Of a stretch of DNA of 20,604 nt, positions 8,567 through 16,133 are shown piece after piece (positions within the stretch are counted from its first letter, which is position 1; each line of letters opens with the position of its first letter). The notes beneath the pieces were generated by a model. That model did not search any database. It was not told where the DNA came from and saw nothing but the letters and a program-made list of their open reading frames with translations. The stretch lies in the NCBI GenBank assembly GCA_036277635.1, contig DASUMP010000092.1, positions 1-20,604 of the forward strand, written 5' to 3'. A program made the translations under genes and the position numbers. Origin of the DNA: DASUMP01 sp036277635. GTDB taxonomy: Bacteria; Actinomycetota; Acidimicrobiia; IMCC26256; PALSA-610.

Positions 8567-9313
8567 ATGAGTGCCGCGATCGACGTGTTGGACCCGCAGC
8601 GGCCGAAGCGGGTCCTGATGGTCGTCTCGAACCCCGCGGTGTCGAGCCAGACCGGTTGGCCGGTGGGGTTCTGGTGGGCGGAGCTGACCCACCCGTACTG
8701 GGTGTTCACCGAGCACGGTTACGAGGTCGACATCGCGAGCCCCGACGGTGGCGACCTCGTCGCCGACGAGTGGAGCGACCCACGGCACGAGAGCGGCTAC
8801 TCGGCGCACGACCTCATCAGCCTCGGGTTCCTCACGTCGCCCCAGCACGCCGCGCTGGTCCGCGACACGCCGGCGATCGCAACGATCGACCGCTCGCGGT
8901 ACGACGCGGTGTTCCTCGTGGGCGGCCAGGCGCCCATGTACACGTTCCACAAGGATGAGCGGGTGCACGATCTCGTCATCGACTTCCACGAGGCGGGCAA
9001 GCCCACCGCGGTCGTATGCCACGCGACGTGCGTGTTGCTCGAGGCGCGGCGCGCAGACGGGTCGCTCCTCGTCGCGGGCAAGACGTGGACCGGCTTCGCG
9101 AACACCGAGGAGCAGTTCGCCGATGAGTTCGTGGGCCAGCGGATCCAGCCGTTCTGGATCGAAGACGAAGCGCGCCGCCTCGAAGGGACGAACTTCATCG
9201 TGCAGGGTCGATTCAAGGCCCACGCGGTGCGCGACGGCGTCCTCGTGACCGGACAGCAGCAGTACTCCGGCGCGGCCGCCGCGGAGCGGGTCGTCGAAGC
9301 CCTCGGGATCTGA
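8567..9313 (+). CDS. DJ-1/PfpI (Hsp31-like) type 1 glutamine amidotransferase domain protein
   Basis: A 248-residue protein. The nucleophile elbow is VVCHATC, with Cys151 followed by His152. The acid residue that supports the cysteine is probably Glu39 in GFWWAELTHPYW. VFLVGGQAPMYTF (about 115-127) forms the usual strand and oxyanion loop, and TWTGFANTEE is typical of the Hsp31/YraA-like class. These proteins act as glyoxalases, deglycases or holding chaperones in electrophile and redox stress; which applies here is not known. The start ATG 8567 follows a strong GAGGAGGAG. It is the first gene of a two-gene operon, ending ten bases before the COG2085 gene, and is probably repressed by the divergent TetR. 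Confidence 0.88.
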   Translation: MSAAIDVLDPQRPKRVLMVVSNPAVSSQTGWPVGFWWAELTHPYWVFTEHGYEVDIASPDGGDLVADEWSDPRHESGYSAHDLISLGFLTSPQHAALVRDTPAIATIDRSRYDAVFLVGGQAPMYTFHKDERVHDLVIDFHEAGKPTAVVCHATCVLLEARRADGSLLVAGKTWTGFANTEEQFADEFVGQRIQPFWIEDEARRLEGTNFIVQGRFKAHAVRDGVLVTGQQQYSGAAAAERVVEALGI

Positions 9314-9323
9314 GGAGGCGGGA

Positions 9324-9956
9324 ATGGACATCGCGGTCGTGGGCGCGGGGAACGTCGGGAGCGCGCTCGCCCGCCGCTTCGTGGCACTGGAGCACCAGGT
9401 GACGTTCGCGGCGCGTGACCCGCAGAGTCCGCGAGTGCTCGCCGCGCGCGCCGCGTTCCCGGACGCGGGCGTGCGCTCGCTTGCCGACGCGGTCGCGTCG
9501 GCCGACCTCGTCGTGCTCGCGGTCCCGGGTTCCGCCGTCGAGGACGCGGTGCGCGGCGTCGACCTCGGCGGTCGCGTGGTCATGGACGCGACGAACCCGT
9601 TCCGCACGACCCTGCCGGAAGGAGTCGCGTCGCTCGCCGAGGCGATCGCCACGTGGGCGCCCGGCGCGCGCGTCGTGAAGGCGTGCAACACCACCGGCTC
9701 GGGCGTGATGGCGGACCCGTTCGCGGCGGGCGACGTGCTCCCGGTCATGCCGTACTGCGGGGACGACGCCGCGGCGAAGGACCTCGTGGCGGGGTTGATC
9801 GGCGCGCTCGGCTTCGAGCCGCTCGACGCGGGTGGGCTCGACGCCGCCCGGCTGCTCGAGGCGCTCGCCGAGCTGTGGGTGCACCTCGCGTACGGCCGCG
9901 GCCTCGGTGCCGACATCGCGTACGCCGTCCTGCGTCGAGGGCCGGGCACGGGGTGA
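9324..9956 (+). CDS. COG2085 NADP-binding oxidoreductase (F420-dependent NADP reductase-like)
   Basis: A 210-residue Rossmann protein with an N-terminal dinucleotide-binding motif VVGAGNVGSALARRF (Gly7, Gly9 and Gly12) and an arginine in FAARDP that could contact the NADP 2'-phosphate. VVMDATNPF, VKACNTTGSGVM and the C-terminal DAGGLDAARLLEALAELWVHLAYGRGLG match COG2085 proteins usually annotated as NADPH:F420 reductase. Actual F420 use is not demonstrated by sequence, and many bacterial members may be simple NADP oxidoreductases. A GAGGAGG Shine-Dalgarno sequence overlaps the stop of the preceding gene, so the two are probably coupled. The TetR/DJ-1 context suggests a role in reductive detoxification. 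Confidence 0.85.
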   Translation: MDIAVVGAGNVGSALARRFVALEHQVTFAARDPQSPRVLAARAAFPDAGVRSLADAVASADLVVLAVPGSAVEDAVRGVDLGGRVVMDATNPFRTTLPEGVASLAEAIATWAPGARVVKACNTTGSGVMADPFAAGDVLPVMPYCGDDAAAKDLVAGLIGALGFEPLDAGGLDAARLLEALAELWVHLAYGRGLGADIAYAVLRRGPGTG

Positions 9957-9976
9957 GCAGGTCGCGAGACCGCCGG

Positions 9977-9982
9977 TAGCCT
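9977..9982 (+). promoter_or_regulatory. -10 box of the carboxyltransferase operon (leaderless)
   Basis: TAGCCT in the context CCGGTAGCCTGCGG, seven bases before ATG 9990, the same distance as at ccr. No Shine-Dalgarno sequence is present. The wider GGTAGNNTGCG pattern is shared with ccr, but the CTACC half of the palindrome is missing here. Confidence 0.6.
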
Positions 9983-9989
9983 GCGGCGC

Positions 9990-11576
9990 ATGTCCGACGG
10001 TGGTACCCCGGCTCCGGTCCCCGTCCGCCCCATCACGGAGCGGATCGAACAGCTCCTGAAGCTGCGCGAAGAGGCGCGGCACGCGGGGAGCGAACAGGCG
10101 GTCGCCCGCCAACACGAGCGGGGCAAGCTCACCGCCCGCGAGCGCATCGACAAGCTGCTCGACCCCGGCACGTTCGTCGAGCTCGACATGCTGGCGCGCC
10201 ACCGCGCGTACGGGTTCGGGATCGAGAACAACCGCCCGCTCACCGACGGCGTGATCACGGGTTGGGGCATGGTCGACGGGAAGAAGGTGTTCCTGTTCGC
10301 GCAGGACTTCACCGTGTTCGGGGGCGCCCTGGGTGAGGTCTTCGCCGAGAAGATCCACAAGGTGATGGACCTCGCTGAGTCGGTCGGCGCGCCCGTGGTC
10401 GGGCTCAACGACGGCGCCGGCGCGCGCATCCAGGAAGGCGTGGTGTCGCTCGACTCCTACGGCGGGATCTTCTACCGCAACGTGAAGGCGTCGGGCGTGG
10501 TGCCGCAGATCAGCGTCATCCTCGGACCGTGCGCGGGCGGGGCGGTCTACTCGCCGGCGATGACCGACTTCATCTTCATGGTGAAGGGCACGTCGCACAT
10601 GTTCATCACCGGTCCCGACGTGGTGAAGACGGTCACCGGCGAAGAAGTGACCCAAGAAGAGCTCGGCGGGGCGATGACGCACGCGTCGAAGTCGGGGGTC
10701 GCCACGTTCGTCACCGACGACGAGGAGCAGTGTCTCCAGCAGGTGCGCTACCTGCTCTCGTTCCTCCCCGCGAACAACCTCGAGGACCCGCCCTACTACG
10801 AGCCCGAGGACGCGCCCGACCGGCGGTGCGAGGCGCTCCTCGAGCTCATCCCCGACTCGCCCAACAAGCCGTACGACATGAAGAAGGTGATCCAGGAGAT
10901 CGCCGACGACGGCGAGTTCCTCGAGGTGTTCCCGCACTGGGCGATGAACATCGTCTGCGGCTTCTCGCGCATCGACGGCTACGTGGTCGGGATCGTCGGG
11001 AACCAACCGCAGGTGCTCGCCGGGTGTCTCGACATCGACGCGTCGGAGAAGGCGGCGCGCTTCGTGCGCACGTGCGACGCGTTCAACATCCCGCTCGTCA
11101 CGTTCGTCGACGTGCCCGGGTTCCTCCCCGGCACCGACCAGGAGTACAACGGGATCATCCGGCACGGCGCCAAGCTGCTCTACGCGTACTGCGAGGCGAC
11201 GGTGCCCCGGGTGCAGATCATCACCCGCAAGGGTTACGGCGGCGCGTACGTCGTCATGAATTCGAAGTCGATCGGCGCCGACCTCGCGTTCGCGTGGCCG
11301 TCGGCCGAGATCGCGGTGATGGGTCCGCAGGGCGCGGTCAACATCATCTTCCGGCGCGACATCGAACAGGCCGACGATCCCGAGGCGCGCCGGATCGAGC
11401 TGGTCGAGGAATACACCGACCGGTTCGCGAACCCGTACAACGCCGCCGAGCGCGGCTACGTCGACGACGTCATCGACCCGCGCGAGACACGCGAGGTGCT
11501 GGTGCGGTCGCTGCAAGTGCTGCGCACGAAGCGCGAGCAGTTGCCGCCGCGCAAGCACGGGAACGGCCCGCTGTGA
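9990..11576 (+). CDS. pccB: Acyl-CoA carboxylase carboxyltransferase (beta) subunit, propionyl-CoA type
   Basis: A 528-residue biotin-dependent carboxyltransferase with both crotonase-like halves. The N-terminal half has LTARERIDKLLDPGTFVELD and an NDGAGARIQEGV loop; GPCAGGAVYSPA forms the first oxyanion hole. The C-terminal half has VDVPGFLPGTDQEYNGIIRHGAKLL and RKGYGGAYVVMNSK for the acyl-CoA and biotin sites. It transfers CO2 from carboxybiotin to propionyl-CoA or a related acyl-CoA. The residue after GGAY is Val421; Streptomyces coelicolor PccB has Asp422 there, a specificity determinant, so substrate range is uncertain. The partner biotin carboxylase/BCCP subunit is not in this window. 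The start ATG 9990 is supported by a leaderless promoter. It overlaps the epsilon-like gene by four bases. Confidence 0.95.
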   Translation: MSDGGTPAPVPVRPITERIEQLLKLREEARHAGSEQAVARQHERGKLTARERIDKLLDPGTFVELDMLARHRAYGFGIENNRPLTDGVITGWGMVDGKKVFLFAQDFTVFGGALGEVFAEKIHKVMDLAESVGAPVVGLNDGAGARIQEGVVSLDSYGGIFYRNVKASGVVPQISVILGPCAGGAVYSPAMTDFIFMVKGTSHMFITGPDVVKTVTGEEVTQEELGGAMTHASKSGVATFVTDDEEQCLQQVRYLLSFLPANNLEDPPYYEPEDAPDRRCEALLELIPDSPNKPYDMKKVIQEIADDGEFLEVFPHWAMNIVCGFSRIDGYVVGIVGNQPQVLAGCLDIDASEKAARFVRTCDAFNIPLVTFVDVPGFLPGTDQEYNGIIRHGAKLLYAYCEATVPRVQIITRKGYGGAYVVMNSKSIGADLAFAWPSAEIAVMGPQGAVNIIFRRDIEQADDPEARRIELVEEYTDRFANPYNAAERGYVDDVIDPRETREVLVRSLQVLRTKREQLPPRKHGNGPL

Positions 11577-11818
11577 CCGACGAGCTCCCGCTCATGCGCA
11601 TCGAGTCGATCCGGCCCGAGCCCACCGACGTCGAGGTGGCCGCGATCACCGCCACGTTGGGTCTCCTCGCGACCCGGCGCCGCGACGCGGGTGTCCACCC
11701 CGAGCCGGAGCGGTTGAGCGTGTGGGTCGACGCGTCGCGACGTTCGGCCCAGCGCGCCGGCCTGCAGCGCGGACCGTGGCGTCTGAGCGGCCGCATCGCC
11801 CGCCGGTCGCGCGCGTAG
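11573..11818 (+). CDS. Small acyl-CoA carboxylase epsilon-like subunit
   Basis: An 81-residue protein starting at GTG 11573, which overlaps the pccB stop (GTGA). The segment IRPEPTDVEVAAITATL followed by a variable linker, a single tryptophan (SVWVDASRR) and a C-terminal GPWRLSGR match the pattern of actinobacterial AccE/PccE epsilon subunits, which carry an I-R-G/P-x-PT-x-E-x-A-A-L helix and a terminal GxxxWRxS motif. Epsilon subunits bind the beta subunit and stimulate the carboxylase; they occur in actinobacteria next to the beta gene. The length is normal for the family. Family identity is by pattern only, because these proteins diverge quickly. Confidence 0.75.
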   Translation: MTDELPLMRIESIRPEPTDVEVAAITATLGLLATRRRDAGVHPEPERLSVWVDASRRSAQRAGLQRGPWRLSGRIARRSRA

Positions 11819-11829
11819 GGGCGTTCGCG

Positions 11830-12948
11830 GTGCCCGGAGCCGAGCCGCGCGAGCCGGAGCTGTTCACCGTCGCACCCGACGAGGTCGTGATCACCTGCAC
11901 CACCGATGTCGAGCGCGAGGTCGTCGTCCGCGTCGGCGACCACGAGGCGACGAGCCACGGCCGTCTGCACGTGCTGCGCGTCACCGGGCTGGAGCCGGCG
12001 ACCACGTACCCGCTCGACCTCGACGGCGTCGCCCCGTCGGCGCTCCTGCCGGCGACCGTCACCACGTTGGCCGAGCCGCCCGGCCGTCACGTGGGCACGG
12101 TCGCCACCGTCAACGACGTGCACTTCGGCGAACGCGAGTGCGGCAAGCTCGGCACGCCCGAGGAGATCGGCCCGGTGTTCTCGGTCGCGCCCGGCGAGGA
12201 GCCGTATCCCGACGTGATGAACCGGGGTGCGATCGCCGAGATGCGCGCGCTCGATCCCGATGCGATCGTGGTGAAGGGCGACCTCACCGACCGGGGTACC
12301 GATGAGGAGTACGAGCAGTTCCTCGCCGCGTACTCGTCGCTCGGCGCGCGCATGCACCACGTGCGTGGCAACCACGACGCATCGATCAGCTCTGTGCTCG
12401 CGAGCGAGCACGCGCCGTTCACCGTCGACGTCGCAGGCGCGCGGCTCGCGGTCATCGACACGACGGTGCCCCGCCTCGAGCGCGGCCACGTGCCCGACGC
12501 GCAGCTCGAATGGCTCGACGCCGTCGCGAGCGACACGTCGGGCGCGGTGCTCGTGTTCGGTCACCACCATCCGTGGGAGCCGGGCTCTCCCACGCGCAGC
12601 GAGACGTACTTCGGCATCAACCCCGACGACAGCGAGGCGTTGTGCGCCGTGTTCGCGCGCCACGACAACATCGTCGGGTACTTCGCGGGGCACACGCACC
12701 GCAACCGAGTGCGCCGGTTCCCCGCCGCGCGCGGCATCCCGATCGTCGAGGTCGCGTGCGTGAAGGACTATCCCGGCGCGTGGGCCGAGTACCGCCTCCA
12801 CGAGGGCGGCTACACGCAGATCGTCCGCCGGATTGGTTCCCCCGACGCGATGACCTGGACGGAGCAGACCCGTCACATGTTCGCCGGCACCTACCGCGAC
12901 TACGCGCTCGGCGCGCTCGACGAGCGCTGCTTCACGGTGTCGTACTGA
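11830..12948 (+). CDS. Calcineurin-like metallophosphoesterase
   Basis: A 372-residue protein. An N-terminal beta-rich domain (about residues 10-75) with VLRVTGLEPATTYPL resembles the fibronectin-III domain of purple acid phosphatases. The catalytic domain has every metal motif in order: NDVHFG (Asp96, His98), VKGDLTDRG (Asp151), RGNHD (180-183), FGHHHPW (244-249) and AGHTHRN (287-290). It hydrolyses phosphomonoesters or diesters; the closest functional class is CpdA/class III cyclic nucleotide phosphodiesterase, but the substrate is not known. No signal peptide is seen. GTG 11830 was chosen because it lies 11 bases after the preceding stop; an in-frame GTG at 11722 would overlap the epsilon gene by 97 bases. 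It lies in the carboxylase operon, four bases before the CoA-transferase gene. Confidence 0.88.
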   Translation: MPGAEPREPELFTVAPDEVVITCTTDVEREVVVRVGDHEATSHGRLHVLRVTGLEPATTYPLDLDGVAPSALLPATVTTLAEPPGRHVGTVATVNDVHFGERECGKLGTPEEIGPVFSVAPGEEPYPDVMNRGAIAEMRALDPDAIVVKGDLTDRGTDEEYEQFLAAYSSLGARMHHVRGNHDASISSVLASEHAPFTVDVAGARLAVIDTTVPRLERGHVPDAQLEWLDAVASDTSGAVLVFGHHHPWEPGSPTRSETYFGINPDDSEALCAVFARHDNIVGYFAGHTHRNRVRRFPAARGIPIVEVACVKDYPGAWAEYRLHEGGYTQIVRRIGSPDAMTWTEQTRHMFAGTYRDYALGALDERCFTVSY

Positions 12949-12952
12949 CCCG

Positions 12953-14116
12953 GTGACCGCGCCCCTCGAAGGACTCCGCGTCGTCGATCTCGCGACCGTG
13001 CTCGCGGGCCCGGGGAGCGCGCGCTATCTCGCCGACTTCGGCGCCGACGTCATCAAGGTAGAAGCGCCCGCCGGCGACGGCGTGCGGCGGATGGGCTGGT
13101 TCCCACCCGGCGACACCGACTCGTACATGTGGAAGCTGGTCGGGCGGAACAAGCGCTCGGTCGTCCTCGACCTCAAGACCGACGCCGGGCGTGACGCGCT
13201 GCTCGCGCTCGCCCGCGCCGCCGATGTCGTGGTCGAGAACTTCCGGCCGGGGACGCTGGAACGCCTGGGCATCGGCCCCGACGTGCTGCATGCCGCGAAC
13301 CCCGGCCTCGTGATCCTGCGAGTCACAGGGTTCGGACAGACCGGCCCCTACGCGTCGCGACCGGGGTTCGCCACGATCGCCGAGGCGATGAGTGGGTTCG
13401 CCGCGATCAACGGCGAGCCCGACGGCGCGCCGTTGCTCCCTCCGATCGCGCTCACCGACGAGGTCGCCGCGCTCGTCGGTGCGTTCGCGACGATGGTCGC
13501 GCTGCGTCACCGCGATCGCACCGGGGACGGGCAAGTCGTCGACGTGAACCTGCTCGAGTCGATGGTGCAGCTGATGGGCGCGCTGCCGAGCGCAGCCGCC
13601 CACCTCGACTACGAGCAGCCCCGGCTCGGCGCCGGCATCCCGTACACGGTTCCTCGCGGCACGTTCCGCTGCGCCGACGGCGTATGGGTCGCGATCTCGA
13701 CGAGCGCGGAGTCGGTCGCGGAGCGCGTCCTCGATCTGTTGGGCGTGGGCGACGACGAGCGGTTCGCGACGTTCGCCGGACGCGCCGAGCACCGCGAGGA
13801 GCTGGATGCGGTGGTCGCCGCCTGGATCGGAGCGCGCGACTCCGCGACGGTGCTCGCGCAGTTCGAGGCCGCGCACGCCGCGATCGCCCCGGTCTACGCG
13901 ATGCGCGACGTGCTCGCCGACGCGCACCTGAACGAGCGGGACGCGTTCGTGACCGTCGACGGGGTCACCATGCAGGGCCTCGTCGCGAGGTTCGCACGGA
14001 CGCCCGGCGCGGTTCGCCACGCGGGGAAGGCCCGGGGCGCCGACACCGACGCCGTGCTCGCCGCGCTGCGCGACGGTGACGGGTGGCCGGACGCGAAGCG
14101 TCCCGAGGAGGGTTGA
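12953..14116 (+). CDS. CaiB/BaiF class III CoA-transferase
   Basis: A 387-residue protein. The N-terminal VVDLATVLAGPGSARYLADFGADVIKVE and the RNKRSVVLDLKT, VVENFRPGTLERLG and RVTGFGQTGPY blocks are diagnostic of the family. The aspartate that forms the acyl-anhydride intermediate is probably Asp169 in IALTDEVAAL, the same number as in formyl-CoA transferase. It moves CoA between carboxylic acids; related enzymes include alpha-methylacyl-CoA racemase and mesaconyl-CoA C1-C4 transferase, and the substrate cannot be fixed from sequence. The racemase subgroup normally has other catalytic residues, so a transferase is preferred. The GTG start at 12953 is four bases after the previous stop. Last gene of the carboxylase operon. 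Confidence 0.9.
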   Translation: MTAPLEGLRVVDLATVLAGPGSARYLADFGADVIKVEAPAGDGVRRMGWFPPGDTDSYMWKLVGRNKRSVVLDLKTDAGRDALLALARAADVVVENFRPGTLERLGIGPDVLHAANPGLVILRVTGFGQTGPYASRPGFATIAEAMSGFAAINGEPDGAPLLPPIALTDEVAALVGAFATMVALRHRDRTGDGQVVDVNLLESMVQLMGALPSAAAHLDYEQPRLGAGIPYTVPRGTFRCADGVWVAISTSAESVAERVLDLLGVGDDERFATFAGRAEHREELDAVVAAWIGARDSATVLAQFEAAHAAIAPVYAMRDVLADAHLNERDAFVTVDGVTMQGLVARFARTPGAVRHAGKARGADTDAVLAALRDGDGWPDAKRPEEG

Positions 14117-14158
14117 GCAGAGAAACCCCGGACGGGCGCCCCAACGATCTCCTCGGGA
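14101..14158 (+). repeat. Long-range inverted repeat spanning the CoA-transferase stop
   Basis: TCCCGAGGAG (14101-14110) is the exact reverse complement of CTCCTCGGGA (14149-14158). The 38-base interior can form a GGGTT/AACCC hairpin (14110-14114 with 14124-14128) and includes the palindrome GGGCGCCC (14134-14141). The stop codon of the CoA-transferase (14114-14116) is inside. It could be a terminator-like or multi-branched RNA element; no T-run follows. Confidence 0.45.
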
Positions 14159-14183
14159 TGCTTCGGCGCACAGTCTTCCACCG

Positions 14184-14228
14184 TTGCCCACAGGTTTTCC
14201 ACCCACCTGTGGACGGCCCTGTGGACAG
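14184..14228. promoter_or_regulatory. Cluster of DnaA-box-like sequences upstream of fadD
   Basis: Four 9-mers resemble the actinobacterial DnaA box TTGTCCACA: TTGCCCACA (14184-14192, one mismatch), TTTTCCACC (14195-14203), and on the other strand CCGTCCACA (14208-14216) and CTGTCCACA (14220-14228, one mismatch). They start 11, 13 and 12 bases apart. An inverted repeat CCACAGGT-N9-ACCTGTGG lies within (14188-14212). No replication genes are adjacent, so a regulatory role is more likely than an origin. No clear TANNNT -10 box for fadD was seen in 14229-14291. Confidence 0.45.
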
Positions 14229-14291
14229 CCGCCCTACCGCCCACCGATCCGGCGCGCTAGAAACCGTTCCCGGGGACGAAGGGGGACCACG

Positions 14292-16106
14292 ATGGCGCAG
14301 ACGATCGACTCCATCCGGGCCGACCTGGCCGCGCGCACCGAAGGCCGGACGCTGCCCGTCCGGTTCCTCGAGACCGTGGCCGCTCGCGGCACCGAGACGG
14401 CCCTGCGCTGGAAGGACGGCGACGCCTGGCGGGAGCTGACGTGGGCCGACTACGCCGACCAGGTTGCTCGCATCGCCGGCGCGTTGCGGGGGCTCGGGGT
14501 CCGCCGCGGCGACCGGGTCTTCCTGATGATGCGGAACCGTCCCGAGTTCCATGTCGCCGACATCGCCGCACTGTTCCTCGGCGCGACCCCGTTCTCGGTC
14601 TACAACTCCTCGGCCCCCGACCAGGTCCAGTACGTGGTGGAGCACAGCGGCGCCACCGTCGGCATCGTCGAGGACATCGACTACCTCGAGCGAGTGCTCA
14701 AGGTCCGCGGCGAGCTCCCGCACCTTGCGCAGCTCGCGATCATCGACGACCCCGACGGGCGCGCGCCCACCGACGTCGCGACGTGGAGTGCGTTGCTCGA
14801 TGCGACCCCGCTCGACCTCGCGGCCGAGGCGCCGACGGCGCAGCCCAGCGATCTCGCCACGATCATCTACACGTCGGGAACCACCGGGCCGCCGAAGGGC
14901 GTCACGCTCGACCACGCGAACATCATGTGGACGATCGAGTCGTTCCGCGACGCGTTCGAAGTCGACAACCGCGGCTGGCGCGCCGTGTCGTACCTGCCGA
15001 TGGCGCACATCGCCGAGCGCATGACGTCGCACTACATCGGCATCGACTCCGGCTACGAGGTCACGACGTGTCCGGATCCCGCACAAGTGGTGCCGTACCT
15101 CGCACAGACGCACCCGCACATGGTGTTCGCGGTGCCGCGCGTGTGGGAGAAGGCGCACGCCGCGCTCCAAGCCGCCGTCAACGCCGACCCCGCGAAGGCC
15201 GAGCAGTTCGCGCAGGCGCTCGACGTCGGTTGGCAGGTCAGCGAGCACACCGCGCGCGGCGACGCGTTGCCGGCGCCGCTCGCGGGCGCGTGGGAGCAGG
15301 TGAAGCCGCAGTTCGACGCCGTGCTCGCCATGATCGGCATGGAGCAGGTCGTGGTCGCGGTCACCGGGGCGGCCCCGATCCCCATCGAGATCTTGAAGTT
15401 CTTCCGCAGCCTGGGGCTGCCGCTCTCGGAGGTCTACGGGCTCTCCGAGACGTCGGGGCCGATGACGTGGACGCCGTTCCGGGTGAAGGTCGGCACCGTC
15501 GGTCCGGCGCTGCCGGGCGTCGAGGTCAGGCTCGACGAGGACGGCGAAGTCGTGTGCCGCGGCGGCAACGTGTTCCGCGGCTACCTCAACGCCCCCGACA
15601 AGACCGCCGAGGTGCTCGACGACGACGGCTGGTTCCACAGCGGCGACATCGGTGTCCTCGACGACGACGGCTACCTGAAGATCGTCGACCGCAAGAAGGA
15701 GCTGATCATCACCGCTGGCGGCAAGAACATCTCACCGGCGAACCTCGAAGCCGCGCTGAAGGCCGGCGCGTTGATCGGTCAGGTGTGCGTGATCGGCGAC
15801 AACCGCCCGTTCATCTCCGCGCTCGTCGTCCTCGACCCCGAGGTCGCGCCCGCGTGGGCGAAGGCGCGCGGCATCGAGGCGGCCACGATGGCCGAGCTCG
15901 CCGAGCACCCCGACGTGCGGGCGGAAGTCGAGCGCGAGGTGCAAGAAGCCAACGCGCGCTTCTCGCAGGCCGAGCGCATCAAGCGCTACACGATCCTGCA
16001 CGCCGAGTGGCTCCCCGACTCCGAAGAGCTCACCCCCACGATGAAGCTGAAGCGGCGCGGCGTGCACACCAAGTACGCCGACGAGATCGACGCGCTCTAC
16101 GCCTGA
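14292..16106 (+). CDS. fadD: Long-chain fatty acyl-CoA ligase (AMP-forming)
   Basis: A 604-residue adenylate-forming enzyme of the FadD15/long-chain acyl-CoA synthetase type. It activates fatty acids through acyl-AMP to acyl-CoA. Motifs in order: the P-loop-like YTSGTTGPPKG (193-203), the VYGLSETSG core motif, the HSGDIGVLDDDGYLKIVDRK hinge region with KELIITAGGKNISP, and the C-terminal catalytic lysine in LTPTMKLKRR. The start ATG 14292 follows a GAAGGGGG Shine-Dalgarno sequence; the frame stays open upstream through the non-coding region, but that part has no family similarity. It is transcribed alone, convergent with the GGDEF gene (27-base gap). No signal peptide or membrane segment is seen. 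Chain-length preference is inferred from family only. Confidence 0.94.
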   Translation: MAQTIDSIRADLAARTEGRTLPVRFLETVAARGTETALRWKDGDAWRELTWADYADQVARIAGALRGLGVRRGDRVFLMMRNRPEFHVADIAALFLGATPFSVYNSSAPDQVQYVVEHSGATVGIVEDIDYLERVLKVRGELPHLAQLAIIDDPDGRAPTDVATWSALLDATPLDLAAEAPTAQPSDLATIIYTSGTTGPPKGVTLDHANIMWTIESFRDAFEVDNRGWRAVSYLPMAHIAERMTSHYIGIDSGYEVTTCPDPAQVVPYLAQTHPHMVFAVPRVWEKAHAALQAAVNADPAKAEQFAQALDVGWQVSEHTARGDALPAPLAGAWEQVKPQFDAVLAMIGMEQVVVAVTGAAPIPIEILKFFRSLGLPLSEVYGLSETSGPMTWTPFRVKVGTVGPALPGVEVRLDEDGEVVCRGGNVFRGYLNAPDKTAEVLDDDGWFHSGDIGVLDDDGYLKIVDRKKELIITAGGKNISPANLEAALKAGALIGQVCVIGDNRPFISALVVLDPEVAPAWAKARGIEAATMAELAEHPDVRAEVEREVQEANARFSQAERIKRYTILHAEWLPDSEELTPTMKLKRRGVHTKYADEIDALYA

Positions 16107-16133
16107 CGGCGTGCGCTGTCGACGTGCCCGCTG

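Noticed and set aside
11722..11829. Upstream GTG start for the metallophosphoesterase at 11722
   Set aside because: It would overlap the epsilon-like gene by 97 bases and add an Arg-rich segment with no family match.
14184..14228. Chromosomal or plasmid replication origin
   Set aside because: Boxes are imperfect and few, there is no AT-rich unwinding region, and no dnaA, dnaN, parAB or rep gene is nearby. Kept only as a regulatory or DnaA-binding candidate.
16107..16133. Bidirectional terminator between fadD and the GGDEF gene
   Set aside because: Only 27 bases and no convincing stem could be found there.
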